From the NCBI GenBank assembly GCA_037367355.1, contig CM074703.1, positions 2,418,001-2,482,000 of the forward strand: a DNA stretch of 64,000 nt, given 5' to 3'. This document shows, one piece after another, positions 1-9,559 of the stretch (position 1 is its first letter; every line of letters starts with the position of its first letter). The position numbers and the translations under genes were made by a program. Origin of the DNA: Neoscytalidium dimidiatum (lineage: Eukaryota; Ascomycota; Dothideomycetes; Botryosphaeriales; Botryosphaeriaceae). Below the pieces are notes generated by a model, which did no database searches, was not told the DNA's origin, and worked only from the letters and a program-made list of their open reading frames with translations.

Positions 1-8
1 GTTGCCCA

Positions 9-1067
9 ATGACTCGGAAATACCCACTGCGCCAACCAAAGAATTACAAGCCCCCTATCCCGCGTTGGTCTCTAAAACTTCCTGCGGACGTTGACCGGGT
101 TTTCACAATCTACGTGGGCATCCAGAAGCACGCAGCCGACACGACGACGCAGTCAAGCGCATTCAAGGCAAAACAGTTGATCCAGAGATGGATAAGCGAA
201 GCGCATCCAGAAGCCCACGAGAAATTCACAGTCCTCGAAGGCGCCGATGAAGTTGGTTCCGAAGTATGGGTATGCTACTTTGCAGACTCCGCGGCCTACG
301 AGGACAGCGTGCGTAAACTTTCTCTTCCCCAAATCCACGCTTCCCTCGCCCCAGACGCCTCCACGGTTGGGCTGTGGGTCGAACGCTTCTCCACCCCATT
401 CTCCCGCCTTGAGACGAACTATTCCGGTCTGGATTACCTGCCTGGGTATGCCAGGATGCCTGGGGCCGACACCGTGGAACATACGCTATCCGCGTACTGG
501 GGAGCGGCCAGAGATCGCATCCCCGATTCCGGGCATGACCTCTTCTCGAAAGCTTCGGAGCAGGAGACGGCTCCCCCACAAGAAATTCCTCCCGCTCTTG
601 GGCAGCGTCTCATCGGGAGCAACTACGAGAATATGGTGCATATCCGGTCCGGCCAGTTTTGGGAGAACTGCAGCGCCGAAGAGTCAGAGGCGTACGAGAC
701 CAATCTTGAACCAACACTGATGGCCGGTCTGCGATATCTCTGGCAGAACCCTCTCGATACCGGAACGCTTGGATTGAGGTTCGTGCGGAGCGAGCGAGAG
801 CCGGGTACGGTCGCGAAGGAGACGTGTGCAGCTGGATTCTCCCGGAGCTTGGGCGATTTGGAGGCGTGGGCTGAGAAACACCCATCTCACAAGGCAATCT
901 ATTTAGGAGCGATCAAGCATGCAAAGACGTTCGGGTTGGACAGGAAGATGAGGACCTGGCATGAAGTCTCGGTATTGAAAGCTGGAGAAGTGCAGTTCGA
1001 GTACGTCAACTGCACGCCGAGTACTGGTGTGATCAGGTTCGTGAAATTGGATGGAGAGGCCCTGTAG
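9..1067 (+). CDS. Aldoxime dehydratase-like heme protein
   Basis: This is a 352-aa intronless frame that resembles the heme-containing phenylacetaldoxime dehydratase family, whose members turn aldoximes into nitriles by removing water. Seen: the typical N-terminal block with PRW followed by a VGIQ-like segment (residues 18-40), a HIRSGQFW block near residue 212, and a C-terminal part with SHKAIYLG near residue 285 and TWHEVSVL near residue 312. In characterised members the heme-ligand and catalytic histidines lie in this C-terminal part, so both appear to be kept. The ATG at 9 is the first one in the window, and family members often begin with a few more residues, so the true start or an upstream exon could lie left of the window. 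No nitrilase or nitrile hydratase gene is adjacent. The family call is fairly sure; the substrate is unknown. Confidence 0.8.
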   Translation: MTRKYPLRQPKNYKPPIPRWSLKLPADVDRVFTIYVGIQKHAADTTTQSSAFKAKQLIQRWISEAHPEAHEKFTVLEGADEVGSEVWVCYFADSAAYEDSVRKLSLPQIHASLAPDASTVGLWVERFSTPFSRLETNYSGLDYLPGYARMPGADTVEHTLSAYWGAARDRIPDSGHDLFSKASEQETAPPQEIPPALGQRLIGSNYENMVHIRSGQFWENCSAEESEAYETNLEPTLMAGLRYLWQNPLDTGTLGLRFVRSEREPGTVAKETCAAGFSRSLGDLEAWAEKHPSHKAIYLGAIKHAKTFGLDRKMRTWHEVSVLKAGEVQFEYVNCTPSTGVIRFVKLDGEAL

Positions 1068-1338
1068 GTAGATAAACCAGGAGTGGCGTGGGGAAAGGCA
1101 CGAGGACAAGCCGACGAAGGGCAAAAGCCGCTGGTGTATTGATCCGGAGAGATTAGTATCCCGTCGGTTATGAAATTTGTCCGGATGAGGGTTGTAGTCT
1201 CCGAATCTTGATGGGTTGTGATTTCTCCAGCTAAGGGATGATCCCGCAAGGTGCCTCTCCCCGATTGGTGTATTTACCGTTCTTTTCTTGCATGGACCAG
1301 TGGGTGGCACACCACACTCCTTGGCGGATGCTTGAGAT

Positions 1339-1626
1339 TTACGATCCTTTCCTGTACTTGTCACGGCAAATAGATGCCACTAACAGAGCCACGAGCACAA
1401 TCAGGAACACCATAGCTGCCAGCATTTTCATGGCTGTCCTCCGGGTCCAGGCAAGAAGTTCGACGATATCCCTCTTGTTCATGTCGACGACGTCCTCGGC
1501 ACGGTAATAGGCACGGTTCTGAGCGACGGACTCTCTGCAGTAGGAGGGAAATTCGGAGGGATGGCAAAGGACGTGGAACAGGCGACGCCATGACTCTCGT
1601 GCGAGAGCGGCTTCATAGGTGGCCAT
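1339..1626 (-). CDS. Small tail-anchored membrane protein, unknown
   Basis: A 95-aa protein starting at an ATG in a strong context (CCAAAATGGCC read on the minus strand). The frame stays open upstream, but this start is preferred for its context. Residues 1-65 are hydrophilic with several aromatic and basic residues. A single hydrophobic helix of about 20 residues (MLAAMVFLIVLVALLVASI) sits about ten residues from the C-terminus and ends in a basic tail (CRDKYRKGS). This is the layout of a tail-anchored protein, probably of ER, mitochondrial outer or peroxisomal membrane (inference). I do not recognise the family. It converges with the aldoxime dehydratase-like gene, with about 270 bases between the stops. 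Confidence 0.55.
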   Translation of the reverse strand: MATYEAALARESWRRLFHVLCHPSEFPSYCRESVAQNRAYYRAEDVVDMNKRDIVELLAWTRRTAMKMLAAMVFLIVLVALLVASICRDKYRKGS

Positions 1627-2162
1627 TTTGGAAGTAATTCGAGGTGGGAGGCAATTGAGGGGATGAAAGACGACTGCCAGGCGATTTGGGGTTCTGAACG
1701 GTGTGCGTAGGTGGTGTATCGCTGGGAGGCGACCGCAGTTCGAGAGGGGATGTTGGAAGGTGAAAGCTGAGGCGCGTGAAACGGAAGCAACATGCCAGCT
1801 GCAGCCTGCAGTGGGGCCGCTGAAAGCTGCCTGTGACACCTCATTGCCTCCTTAGGAATAGTGCCGCCCCTCATTGGCTGCCCATTAAGCGCGCGAAGGC
1901 GCGTCTGTGCGACTTGTTGATCTTACCATTTCATCATCTTCACCCTGCCCCTCTCCCCTTCGCTGCTCTCACGCGAGAGGACTGCTCTGGTGCCTACTTC
2001 CCCTAAACCCCTTTGCGCATTTCGCACGGTGCTGCATTGCTCTCGCGTACTAGTACAGGAGCCCGCTCAACTGCCTCGGGCCAGGAAGCAGAGTTCTTAA
2101 TCGCATGCTGTCGTTTTCATCGTGTTGTCATGCATCTAGTCAGCCGGTTCAACCGCTGGACG
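1627..2162. other. Non-coding, left flank of the retrotransposon
   Basis: Normal-composition sequence between the small membrane protein and the left LTR. It should hold the promoter of the minus-strand gene (1627 upward). The four bases just before the LTR (2159-2162, GACG) recur directly after the right LTR (8268-8271). I see no gene. Confidence 0.5.
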
Positions 2163-2395
2163 TGTGAGGCAGCTCAAACCAAAAGGATGGTATTGCTATT
2201 AAGAAGAAATCTAAGTATAAAGAGAAAAAGGAGAGAAGGTAATAGAGAGGCAGGTAGGTAGATATACCTAGCTGCCTTAGCGCTGCTATAACTAAGCCTA
2301 CGGAATAACGTTATTCCGGTTCCTATCTAACCTGCGGAGCCGCTAGATACTTACCCGGCGGCCTAATCTACTATCTAAGTCTTAAGGGCCTAATA
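2163..2395. repeat. Left LTR (233 bp)
   Basis: It begins TGTGAGGCAG and ends CCTAATA, where the right copy ends CCTGACA, so the canonical CA end has been mutated to TA. Aligned without gaps to 8035-8267, the two copies differ at about 25 positions, all transitions. In this copy the outer 33 bp are unmutated and the inner 140 bp carry the C-to-T/G-to-A changes. Because the element is coded on the minus strand, this is the 3' LTR by transcription sense. Confidence 0.93.
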
Positions 2396-2419
2396 CTACC
2401 CCTCCCTCCTCTAAGCGAG

Positions 2420-5400
2420 GTCCTCCGAGCTCTAGAAGAAAAAAATCTAGCGGGGGTCCTACCTTAGGGTACTAGGCGTAGTATTCTCTAACCTTATCCG
2501 GGGCGTTCTTAAAGTTAGTCTAGAGCTAGAGAGGCGAAGCGGCGTTCTAGTCGTTCTAATCTAGCGTATAGAGTATTCATAAAGTGCGGTTTTGCCGATC
2601 CGCTGTAGTAACTATCTACAGTACTTCACATTCTTCGTATAGCGTATCTTTATCGTCGTTAGATTAGAACTACGGGGCTAGTTCTTATACTTGCCGGGTA
2701 GGAATTATCTAGGCGAGATAAAGCTTCTAGATAGAAGATATTAAAGAGACTTATTTTATATATATTAGAAGCGCGATTTCGTAGGCTTTATTATCGATAA
2801 TCTAGATAATTTCGAGGGCCCTATACTCTTTCTTGGGTGAGGGACCGTTTCTCATTTAGGTTAAAGTCTACTGCTCTATAAAGACCTTATCGCTAAGTTT
2901 AAAGGCTAGATAAGGTTATCGAACATTAGTATAGCGTTCTTATTCTTCCTAGACCTAGTAGAGTTATTTAGAGAACTCCTTATAGCGTTATAGCGGTCAA
3001 GAGGCGGTCTCTACAGTAACTTTCGCTAACTAAGAGCTTTCCGTATTCTTAGGTTCTAGACTAGTACGCGGATAGAAGCCGTTATCTACGAAGAAGGGGG
3101 AGACGCTAGTAGATACGCTAATATAGATATTTACTATAAACTCCGCGTTTAGTAAGAAGTTAACCTAGTTATCTTAGGCGTAGTTAACGAATTTACGGAG
3201 ATACTACTTAAAGGTTTTAACGCTACTCTCGCTTTAGCCGTCTATCTCTAGATAGTATATAGTAGATATTTTAATCTTAACGCGGTATCTTTCTAGAATT
3301 CTTCTATATAGCTAGGAGTTTATAGCGCTTCCCCGGTCGAATAGAATACTAAGGGGGAAACCGTAGATACTAAATACTCGGCGCTAGAGGGCTTTAGTAA
3401 CTTCCTCTAACGTAAGAGAGGTTAGTAGCTCGTAGATCCTTCGTTTAGTAAGGCGGTCGGTTACGACTAGATAGTACTAGAACATCTACCCTTTACGAAA
3501 GTACGGAGTAAGCTTTTCGGCGAAGTCTATCGAGATATTAAGCTACTTCTACTAGGAAATCGGTAGAGATTATAGGAGTCCTTATTTTTATTTTAAGTAC
3601 GGTTTATAGCGGCGGTAGTAAAAGTAGTTCTTATAATAGACCGCTATATTGTTATATATATTAGGCTACTAGTAGTATTTCTTAAGATAGTAATATATAG
3701 CCTTATAGCCCGGATAGCCTAATAGTTAGTTATCGTAGTAGCTCTTAAAAACTTATAGGCGGATCTCTTTATTATTCGGAACTATAAGGCGATTCTTATA
3801 GTATAAGCGATAGTCTAAGACTCTAAGATCGGCTATATTTAGTTTATAGCCGTACTCTAAAAGGTACGTAGATATACGGCGGAGTTTCTTATCTACTACG
3901 GCTATAAGGTCCTAGAGGTATTCGTTACTCTCGTAGTCTAACTCTAGAGTCTTCTCGATTATATCTTACTTAGAGTCCTCTTCGGCTTCTTTAGAGACCT
4001 CGTTATCCGCGAAGAAGATAGAATTTAAAGCGATCTTTATATCTTTTTCGATATTATAGTTCTTAAATATTTATTAGAATCTATATTACCTATAGGGGTC
4101 CTCTACTTCTTAGGGGAGGTCCTATAATCGGCGTATAAGGGAGTCCGGCTTTTGCGCTACTTACTGAGGCGATGCGTAATAAGTAAAGTTAAATACTAAG
4201 AGAAACTTAGTCTATCTCGCACCTACTAGTTAGCTACTTAGTAGTTATATAATACTAGAGGTTCTTATAGTTAGTAAGAACCAATTAGCTTCTCACAGCT
4301 GGCGCTCTATAAGGCAGGCAGGAGTCTAAGAAATGAATAATTACGAGGAGTTTCTTATCGTAGATTATATAGTTTATCTTAGCGGGGGATATCTTTTTAG
4401 AAAAGAAGGCGATAGGCTTTAGAACGTCTCCGTATATTTAGGAGAGTATACCGGCGGTAACGAAGTCGAAGGCGTTAGTCTCTACCTACGTTTTCTTTTT
4501 AGGGTCGTAGTAAGCTAAGATCGGAGTAGTAGTAAAGGCTTTTTTTAGCTCTTCGAAGGCGGACTACTCTTTATCCCCCTAGGAAAATAGTACGTACTTT
4601 ATTTTTCTTTTACTAGTTCTAGTTATAAAGTATTCGCCTTTAGTAAGTTCCGTAAGCGGCCTAGATAGTCGGGAGAAGTAGCGGATAAAGCGGCGGTAGA
4701 AGTTAGCGAATTCTAGAAAGGCCTAAACGTCTTTCGCCGACACGGGTATCTTCTAGTTTAGGATTACTTTAACTTTCTCGGGGTCTATCTAGATACCGTC
4801 GACTCCGACTATAAGGCCGAGGTATTTAATAGTTTTAACGTTAAACTTATATTTATCGATATCGAGCTATAGGCCTCTTTCCTTTAGTCTCGTAAGGACT
4901 TTATTAATATATTCCGTATATTCCTCCTCGTTCTCGCTATAAACTAGCACGTCGTTAAGATAAGCCGTATAGAATTAGTCTAGGTAGTCTAATACGAAGC
5001 TATTAATATAGCTTTAAAACGTAGCGGGCGTATTATAGAGTCTAAAGGGTATAACTAAGTATTCGTATTATCCGAAGCGGGTATTAAAGAAGGTAAGGTA
5101 TTTATAGCCCTCCTTAATACGGATCTTATTAAAGATAGTAACGACGTCGAGTTTAGTAAAGATCTTAGCCTTATTTAGGCGGGTAAGGGTCTCGTTAATA
5201 TTAGAAATCGGGTACTAGTTCTTTTCGGTAATTACGTTAAGGGCTCGGTAGTTAACGTATACCCTAAGGCCTTTAGAGGGTTTTCTAATAACGAGTATTA
5301 GAGTAGATACATAGAAGGTACTAGGGCGAATCTAGCCTTTACCTAGATACTTCTAGATATACTTCTATAATACGTCGCTTTCTTAAGAGGATATCGGCTT

Positions 5401-7860
5401 ATAGTTCTTAACGTAGGAAGGTTCGAATTCGAGTTTAAGATTAATCTCGTAGTCCTCTAGGCGGTAGGGTGCGAGCTTATCGGCTTTCTTAATATTCTAG
5501 AGGTCCTCTATCTAGTAGTAGGCTTAAGGTAGCCTAGCGAGCCGGTCCTCCTTCGTAAGTTCCCCTTTACCCTTTATAAACTTCTAATAATCTACTTTCT
5601 TTACTACGACTACAATAGTAGCGGCGAAGGCGGCCTCGTTAGAGGCTCTATTTAGAATAAAGCCTTAGTAGTCTTTCTTATAAGTAAGGCGGATAAAGAT
5701 AGCGGCACTATAGAACTAAATATCGATATCTTACTTCGGAGGGTTGGGTAGCGGAAGATAGTAGTCCGTAGCTCTTATCGTATATAGCTTACCGTAGGCG
5801 AGGCATCCGTTCTTAAAATACTCCGCCGAGTTAAACGTTACTATTCTATCGGCGAAGCTAATACTAGGATTATAGTATTAGAGCTAGAAGTCGCCTAAGA
5901 CGATAGAGTACGTGCCTATACGCGCGACGTAGTAGAGGGCTTATTCCTAGTACTCGTCTATTATAATAGGTACTAGGTAGCCGTAGATTAACTATTAGGA
6001 GAAGGACCCGTCTCTAAAAGTTATACGGATTCTTTTTATAAGAGGGAAAGTACTAAGTTTATTTACGCGAGTAAAGGGTTTATTAACGAGGTTAGCTTAG
6101 CTACTATTATCGAGGAGAATACGTATATTTATACTATTTATAATTGCCTTAAGGATTATATAGGATTCTTTTTTTATACGGGAGCGGTTATCTACTATAA
6201 AGAAAGAAACTAATACTTTTAACCTCGAAATAGTAGGTAGGCTTCGCTTACCCGTAGTCTCTTCTACGGTATATTCTAGGGAGCGACTTAGTCCTAAGAC
6301 TAGAAGTTTTCTAAATCGCCGAGGTAGCTAGGATTCTAAGAGTCGGAGGGTTTAGACTTAATATCGATACTACTAAACTTAGCGGGCTTATTCTTTAGTA
6401 GGTAGTAGGGGTCGGTAGTACGGTATCTAGAGCCGCGGTAGCGATAGTAGCGGCCTTACTAGCTAAGCTAGAGCCTAGCTTAGAAATCTCTAGCGAGGCT
6501 CTTAGGGTTAGACTTAAGTTCGTACTAGATGCCGGACTATCTTAGGGGCTTAGTTATAGTAGGAGTAAGCGCCGAGTTTAGGTTCGTACGACGTTTACTA
6601 TTAGTAGGAGGAGCGGGGATTATACGGCTACTATTATTATTATTCGTAGTAGGAGTAGTCTAGGGTTTATCTTTATTACGAGGGTAGTTAATACGGATTT
6701 TACTAGAGCGGGCCTCGATACTACGTAGGGCGTTAAGTATTTTATTAATAAATTCGTACTCGATAGCTAGGATGCTAAACCTAAGGTTACGGTTAATAGA
6801 GAAACGAAGAGTCTCTATTTTTTCTTCCTCGTTAGTACTGGCTAGGTTCTAGAGGGTAGCGATACGGGCGTAAAAGGCGTCGATAGCCTCGTCGAACCTT
6901 TACGAGATCCTAGTAAGGTTAATCCGTACCTTCCTAGCTACGTTATCTATACCGTAAGTCTTTCTAAGTCTTTTTAGAAACTCTTCGGCGGTTATACCTT
7001 CTTTAATAGAGAAAGAGCGTATTATACTAGCGATTTCCGTACTTAGACGCTGCTAGATATAGCGGACTATAAGGCGGTTATTACCGCGGAAGTATCTAGA
7101 CTCGATAGTAAGCTTATCCTTAATATTATCGCGGAAGTAAACGAAGTAATCGGGTACGGCGGCGGTAAGCTTATCTACGTTACTAGTAAGTATCTTACGA
7201 GAGCCTTTAGTAACGTTTTCTTAAGAGTCGACGGTGCCTTTACGCCGGGCGCAGGCGGCGTATTTATCGAGGCGCTAGGAGGCCTAGCGGTTAAGCTCGC
7301 GTAGTTAGACGTTTTCGCGATTTCTTTCTTTAAGAGAGTAGATAAGATTAGTAATCTAGCCTTCTTATTCGACGCCCGTACGCTAGAGGACGTCTTATTT
7401 CTTACGGAGGTTATTACGCTCTAGGCGAATACGAGCGAGATTCTTTAAAGTAGTATTAAGTTTAGCTATAGTCTCGTAGAGGTAGATAAGGAGTCTAGCG
7501 CGGGCGGCGGCGTTAGAGAAACGATTACTAAAGTTCTTAAAGCCGTAGATTTTTATATTCTTAGAGTGCTACTACGGCTTATAGACGGGGAACTACGCTA
7601 GATCTACTTTAAGATTAGTAAGGACTCTAATAGCGGACTTAGATAAAGAATCTTCGAGTTTAAGTTAAGAAAGGTCGGCGTTAGATAGACCTTCGATATT
7701 GTCTAGAGTAAGAGCGCGGCTTTTACTAGAGGTACGCTAGCTAGAGGGGCCGACGGTAGCTACGCGGGGCTATATATCTCCTTTACTAATCGTCGTAGAG
7801 CGTCCGCGAGTCGTTAGTATAGTTCTTAGTAGTTAGTCTTAGAGAGTCCGGAATATCTTA
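2420..7860 (-). pseudogene. Dead gag-pol of the Ty3/gypsy element
   Basis: Minus-strand coding relic. From right to left it shows: a gag region of about 6.9-7.8 kb; a possible CCHC zinc knuckle near 6400-6460 whose cysteine codons look changed to tyrosine; then protease, reverse transcriptase (best block 4930-5090), RNase H and integrase (core block near 3430-3620, with a DxxxDF-like segment and a VVTDRLTK-like segment); and a C-terminal tail near 2420-2560. Stops are mostly TAA/TAG where CAA/CAG or TGG would be expected, as RIP produces. The domain positions are approximate. The order fits Ty3/gypsy, with integrase after reverse transcriptase, rather than Ty1/copia. Confidence 0.85.
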
Positions 7861-8034
7861 GCTTTTATTAGCGGTAGTCTATACTAAGTAAAGATTTTCT
7901 TAGTAGTAAAGGTAATCTAGCCTTTCTAGTACTAGGTAACTAAGTAAGCTTCGCTAGGTCTAAGAAGGTTACTAGGTATTTACTAGATTAGATAGTAGCT
8001 AAACTACTATACTAAGGTTTTAGTACTTAGATTA

Positions 8035-8267
8035 TATAAGGCAGCTTAAACTAAAAGGATAGTATTACTATTAAGAAGAAATCTAAGTATAAAGAGAAAA
8101 AGGAGAGAAGGTAATAGAGAGGCAGGTGGGTAGATATACCTAGCTGCCTTAGCGCTGCTATGACTAAGCCTGCGGAACAACGTTGTTCCGGTTCCTGCCT
8201 GACCTGCGGAGCCGCTGGGTACTCACCCGGCGGCCTGATCCACTGTCTGAGCCTTGAGGGCCTGACA
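8035..8267. repeat. Right LTR (233 bp)
   Basis: Direct repeat of 2163-2395. It begins TATAAGGCAG, which corresponds to TGTGAGGCAG in the left copy, and ends CCTGACA. Here the inner (left) 33 bp carry the mutations and the outer 140 bp are intact, the mirror image of the left LTR. It is followed by the target duplication GACG. By transcription sense it is the 5' LTR. Confidence 0.93.
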
Positions 8268-8501
8268 GACGGATGCGACATGGGCTAACCGACCGGGTGT
8301 GAAACGGAAAGTGAAGCTAGCGCGCTGTAGGATCCGCTCTGGAAAATTCCAAGCGTATATAAACAATGCAACCTCCGCTGTATTTCCCCCGATGATCAAG
8401 CGTGGCAATGGATTCTCCACGAACTCGTCATCCGCGCTCTTCCGCACGCAGAAGCCCTTTACCCTTCTTCTTTTCTTCACGAGCAACATTTCCTCGGTCA
8501 T
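8223..8501 (-). CDS. Short ORF running into the LTR, doubtful
   Basis: A 92-codon frame with an ATG start at 8501. Its last 15 codons lie inside the right LTR, so its present C-terminus comes from the transposon. It may be the remains of a host gene interrupted by the insertion, or chance. No family is recognised. Composition before the LTR is ordinary, with a basic cluster KKRRRVKG near residue 9. Confidence 0.2.
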   Translation of the reverse strand: MTEEMLLVKKRRRVKGFCVRKSADDEFVENPLPRLIIGGNTAEVALFIYAWNFPERILQRASFTFRFTPGRLAHVASVCQALKAQTVDQAAG

Positions 8502-8709
8502 CCTATCTTCCTAATTTTCGGATTTATGTCACTCACGAGATGAAGGCGATGGTTTACTTGCACATGCGCGCCTCTACAGTAGGATTTTAATTACTGATCA
8601 AAGGCATCTCATGGCCGCTACTCCCCCACACACCAATTCACACACCCATCCGCCCCGTTGACGCTCGCATCGACATCGCCTATTCACCCTGCTTTTCTTT
8701 GGAATTTTT

Positions 8710-9180
8710 CTATTGCTCCCGTGGCTGCTCACCAGCGAGCTGATCGCCTCCGACCGATTGCGAAACGCCTATCTTTGCACCGATAATCGACAGCAACGAG
8801 ACTGTTCGAATGCCTTCCTTCTTAGCCTCGAGTTCAACCCTGTCCTGATCTCCGTCATGGGAATTGCTGGTGGCCAAACCGACTCCAACCACTGTATAAG
8901 ACCAGGATGACGACCGAATTGGGCATTCTACACGTAGAGAGATGACTGCTGCAGAAGAGGAGGAGGAGGAGGAGGAGGAGGAGGAGGAGAAGTCGCTGCG
9001 CATGGCGGGCGCTCCAGTCGATGATGCACGACCATCTGCCGATAGGCTAAGATAGTAGTCCGTATTTGCATCAATGTACTGGTTGTCCCAGCCGCCGAGG
9101 GGTGAGCTATACGGCTTTCTTTCGCCCGTAGCAGAGCGTGAATTGCTGGTGGACGCGGAGTTGGCAAGTGAGGATTGCAT
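8710..9180 (-). CDS. Hypothetical protein with poly-Ser tract
   Basis: A 156-aa single-exon frame from the first in-frame ATG (9180); the frame is open upstream but has no further ATG for at least 20 codons. It is rich in Ser throughout and holds an uninterrupted run of about 12 serines (residues 65-76) encoded by a GGA/TCC microsatellite. The N-terminal half has motif-like segments such as GGWDNQYIDANTDYYLSL, which look more like real protein than a shadow frame. The C-terminal half is hydrophilic with charged stretches. I recognise no domain, and an intron or a different C-terminus is possible. Confidence 0.35.
   Translation of the reverse strand: MQSSLANSASTSNSRSATGERKPYSSPLGGWDNQYIDANTDYYLSLSADGRASSTGAPAMRSDFSSSSSSSSSSSSAAVISLRVECPIRSSSWSYTVVGVGLATSNSHDGDQDRVELEAKKEGIRTVSLLSIIGAKIGVSQSVGGDQLAGEQPREQ
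8955..8991. repeat. (GGA)n microsatellite
   Basis: About eleven consecutive GGA units, read as poly-Ser on the minus strand within the hypothetical gene at 8710-9180. It is a length-variable tract in frame with that gene. Confidence 0.9.
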
Positions 9181-9559
9181 TTTGCAATTAGGAGAGGCGT
9201 GGTAGGGACTGGGTTGGCGATACGTGGAAGACGGTGATTTTGGCAATAAGATGCACGAGTAGAGTATTGGTGGCGTGTTGGCGGTCGAACTGTTATAAGG
9301 AAAAGTGAGGCGCGAATGGTTGGTTGACTTATAGGTGAGTGGTTGGCTAAAACTGTAACAGTAACCATTTATCGGTTAAAAGTTGGGCGGTCAAAAGTGG
9401 ACCACCAATGATAGCTAGCTAACAAGCAGTTGCCTGCGGGTATCTCGCATGCAGTAACCCAGGAATCCCCACATCTTCGACGCACAGAAGCAGACAAGAC
9501 ATCGATAAGCGCGGCGTCCAAAAACGACTGACCGATTTCCCGGTCTAATGATGCGAGCT

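Larger units (their letters stand above)
2163..8267 (-). mobile_element. RIP-degraded Ty3/gypsy LTR retrotransposon
   Basis: A full-length, inactive LTR element of 6105 bp. It has two 233-bp direct LTRs, a 4-bp flanking duplication GACG, and an internal region that reads as gag-pol on the minus strand. Pol resembles Ty3/gypsy: a reverse-transcriptase finger/palm block around 4985-5085, its YxDD-type box around 4940-4960, and an integrase core around 3430-3620. Each is broken by many TAA/TAG codons. CpA and TpG are strongly depleted and TpA enriched throughout, the footprint of repeat-induced point mutation. The left tail of the coding relic (about 2420-2560) reads like the end of a chromodomain, suggesting a chromovirus, but this is tentative. 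No long frame survives in any of the six frames, so it cannot be autonomous. Confidence 0.93.
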
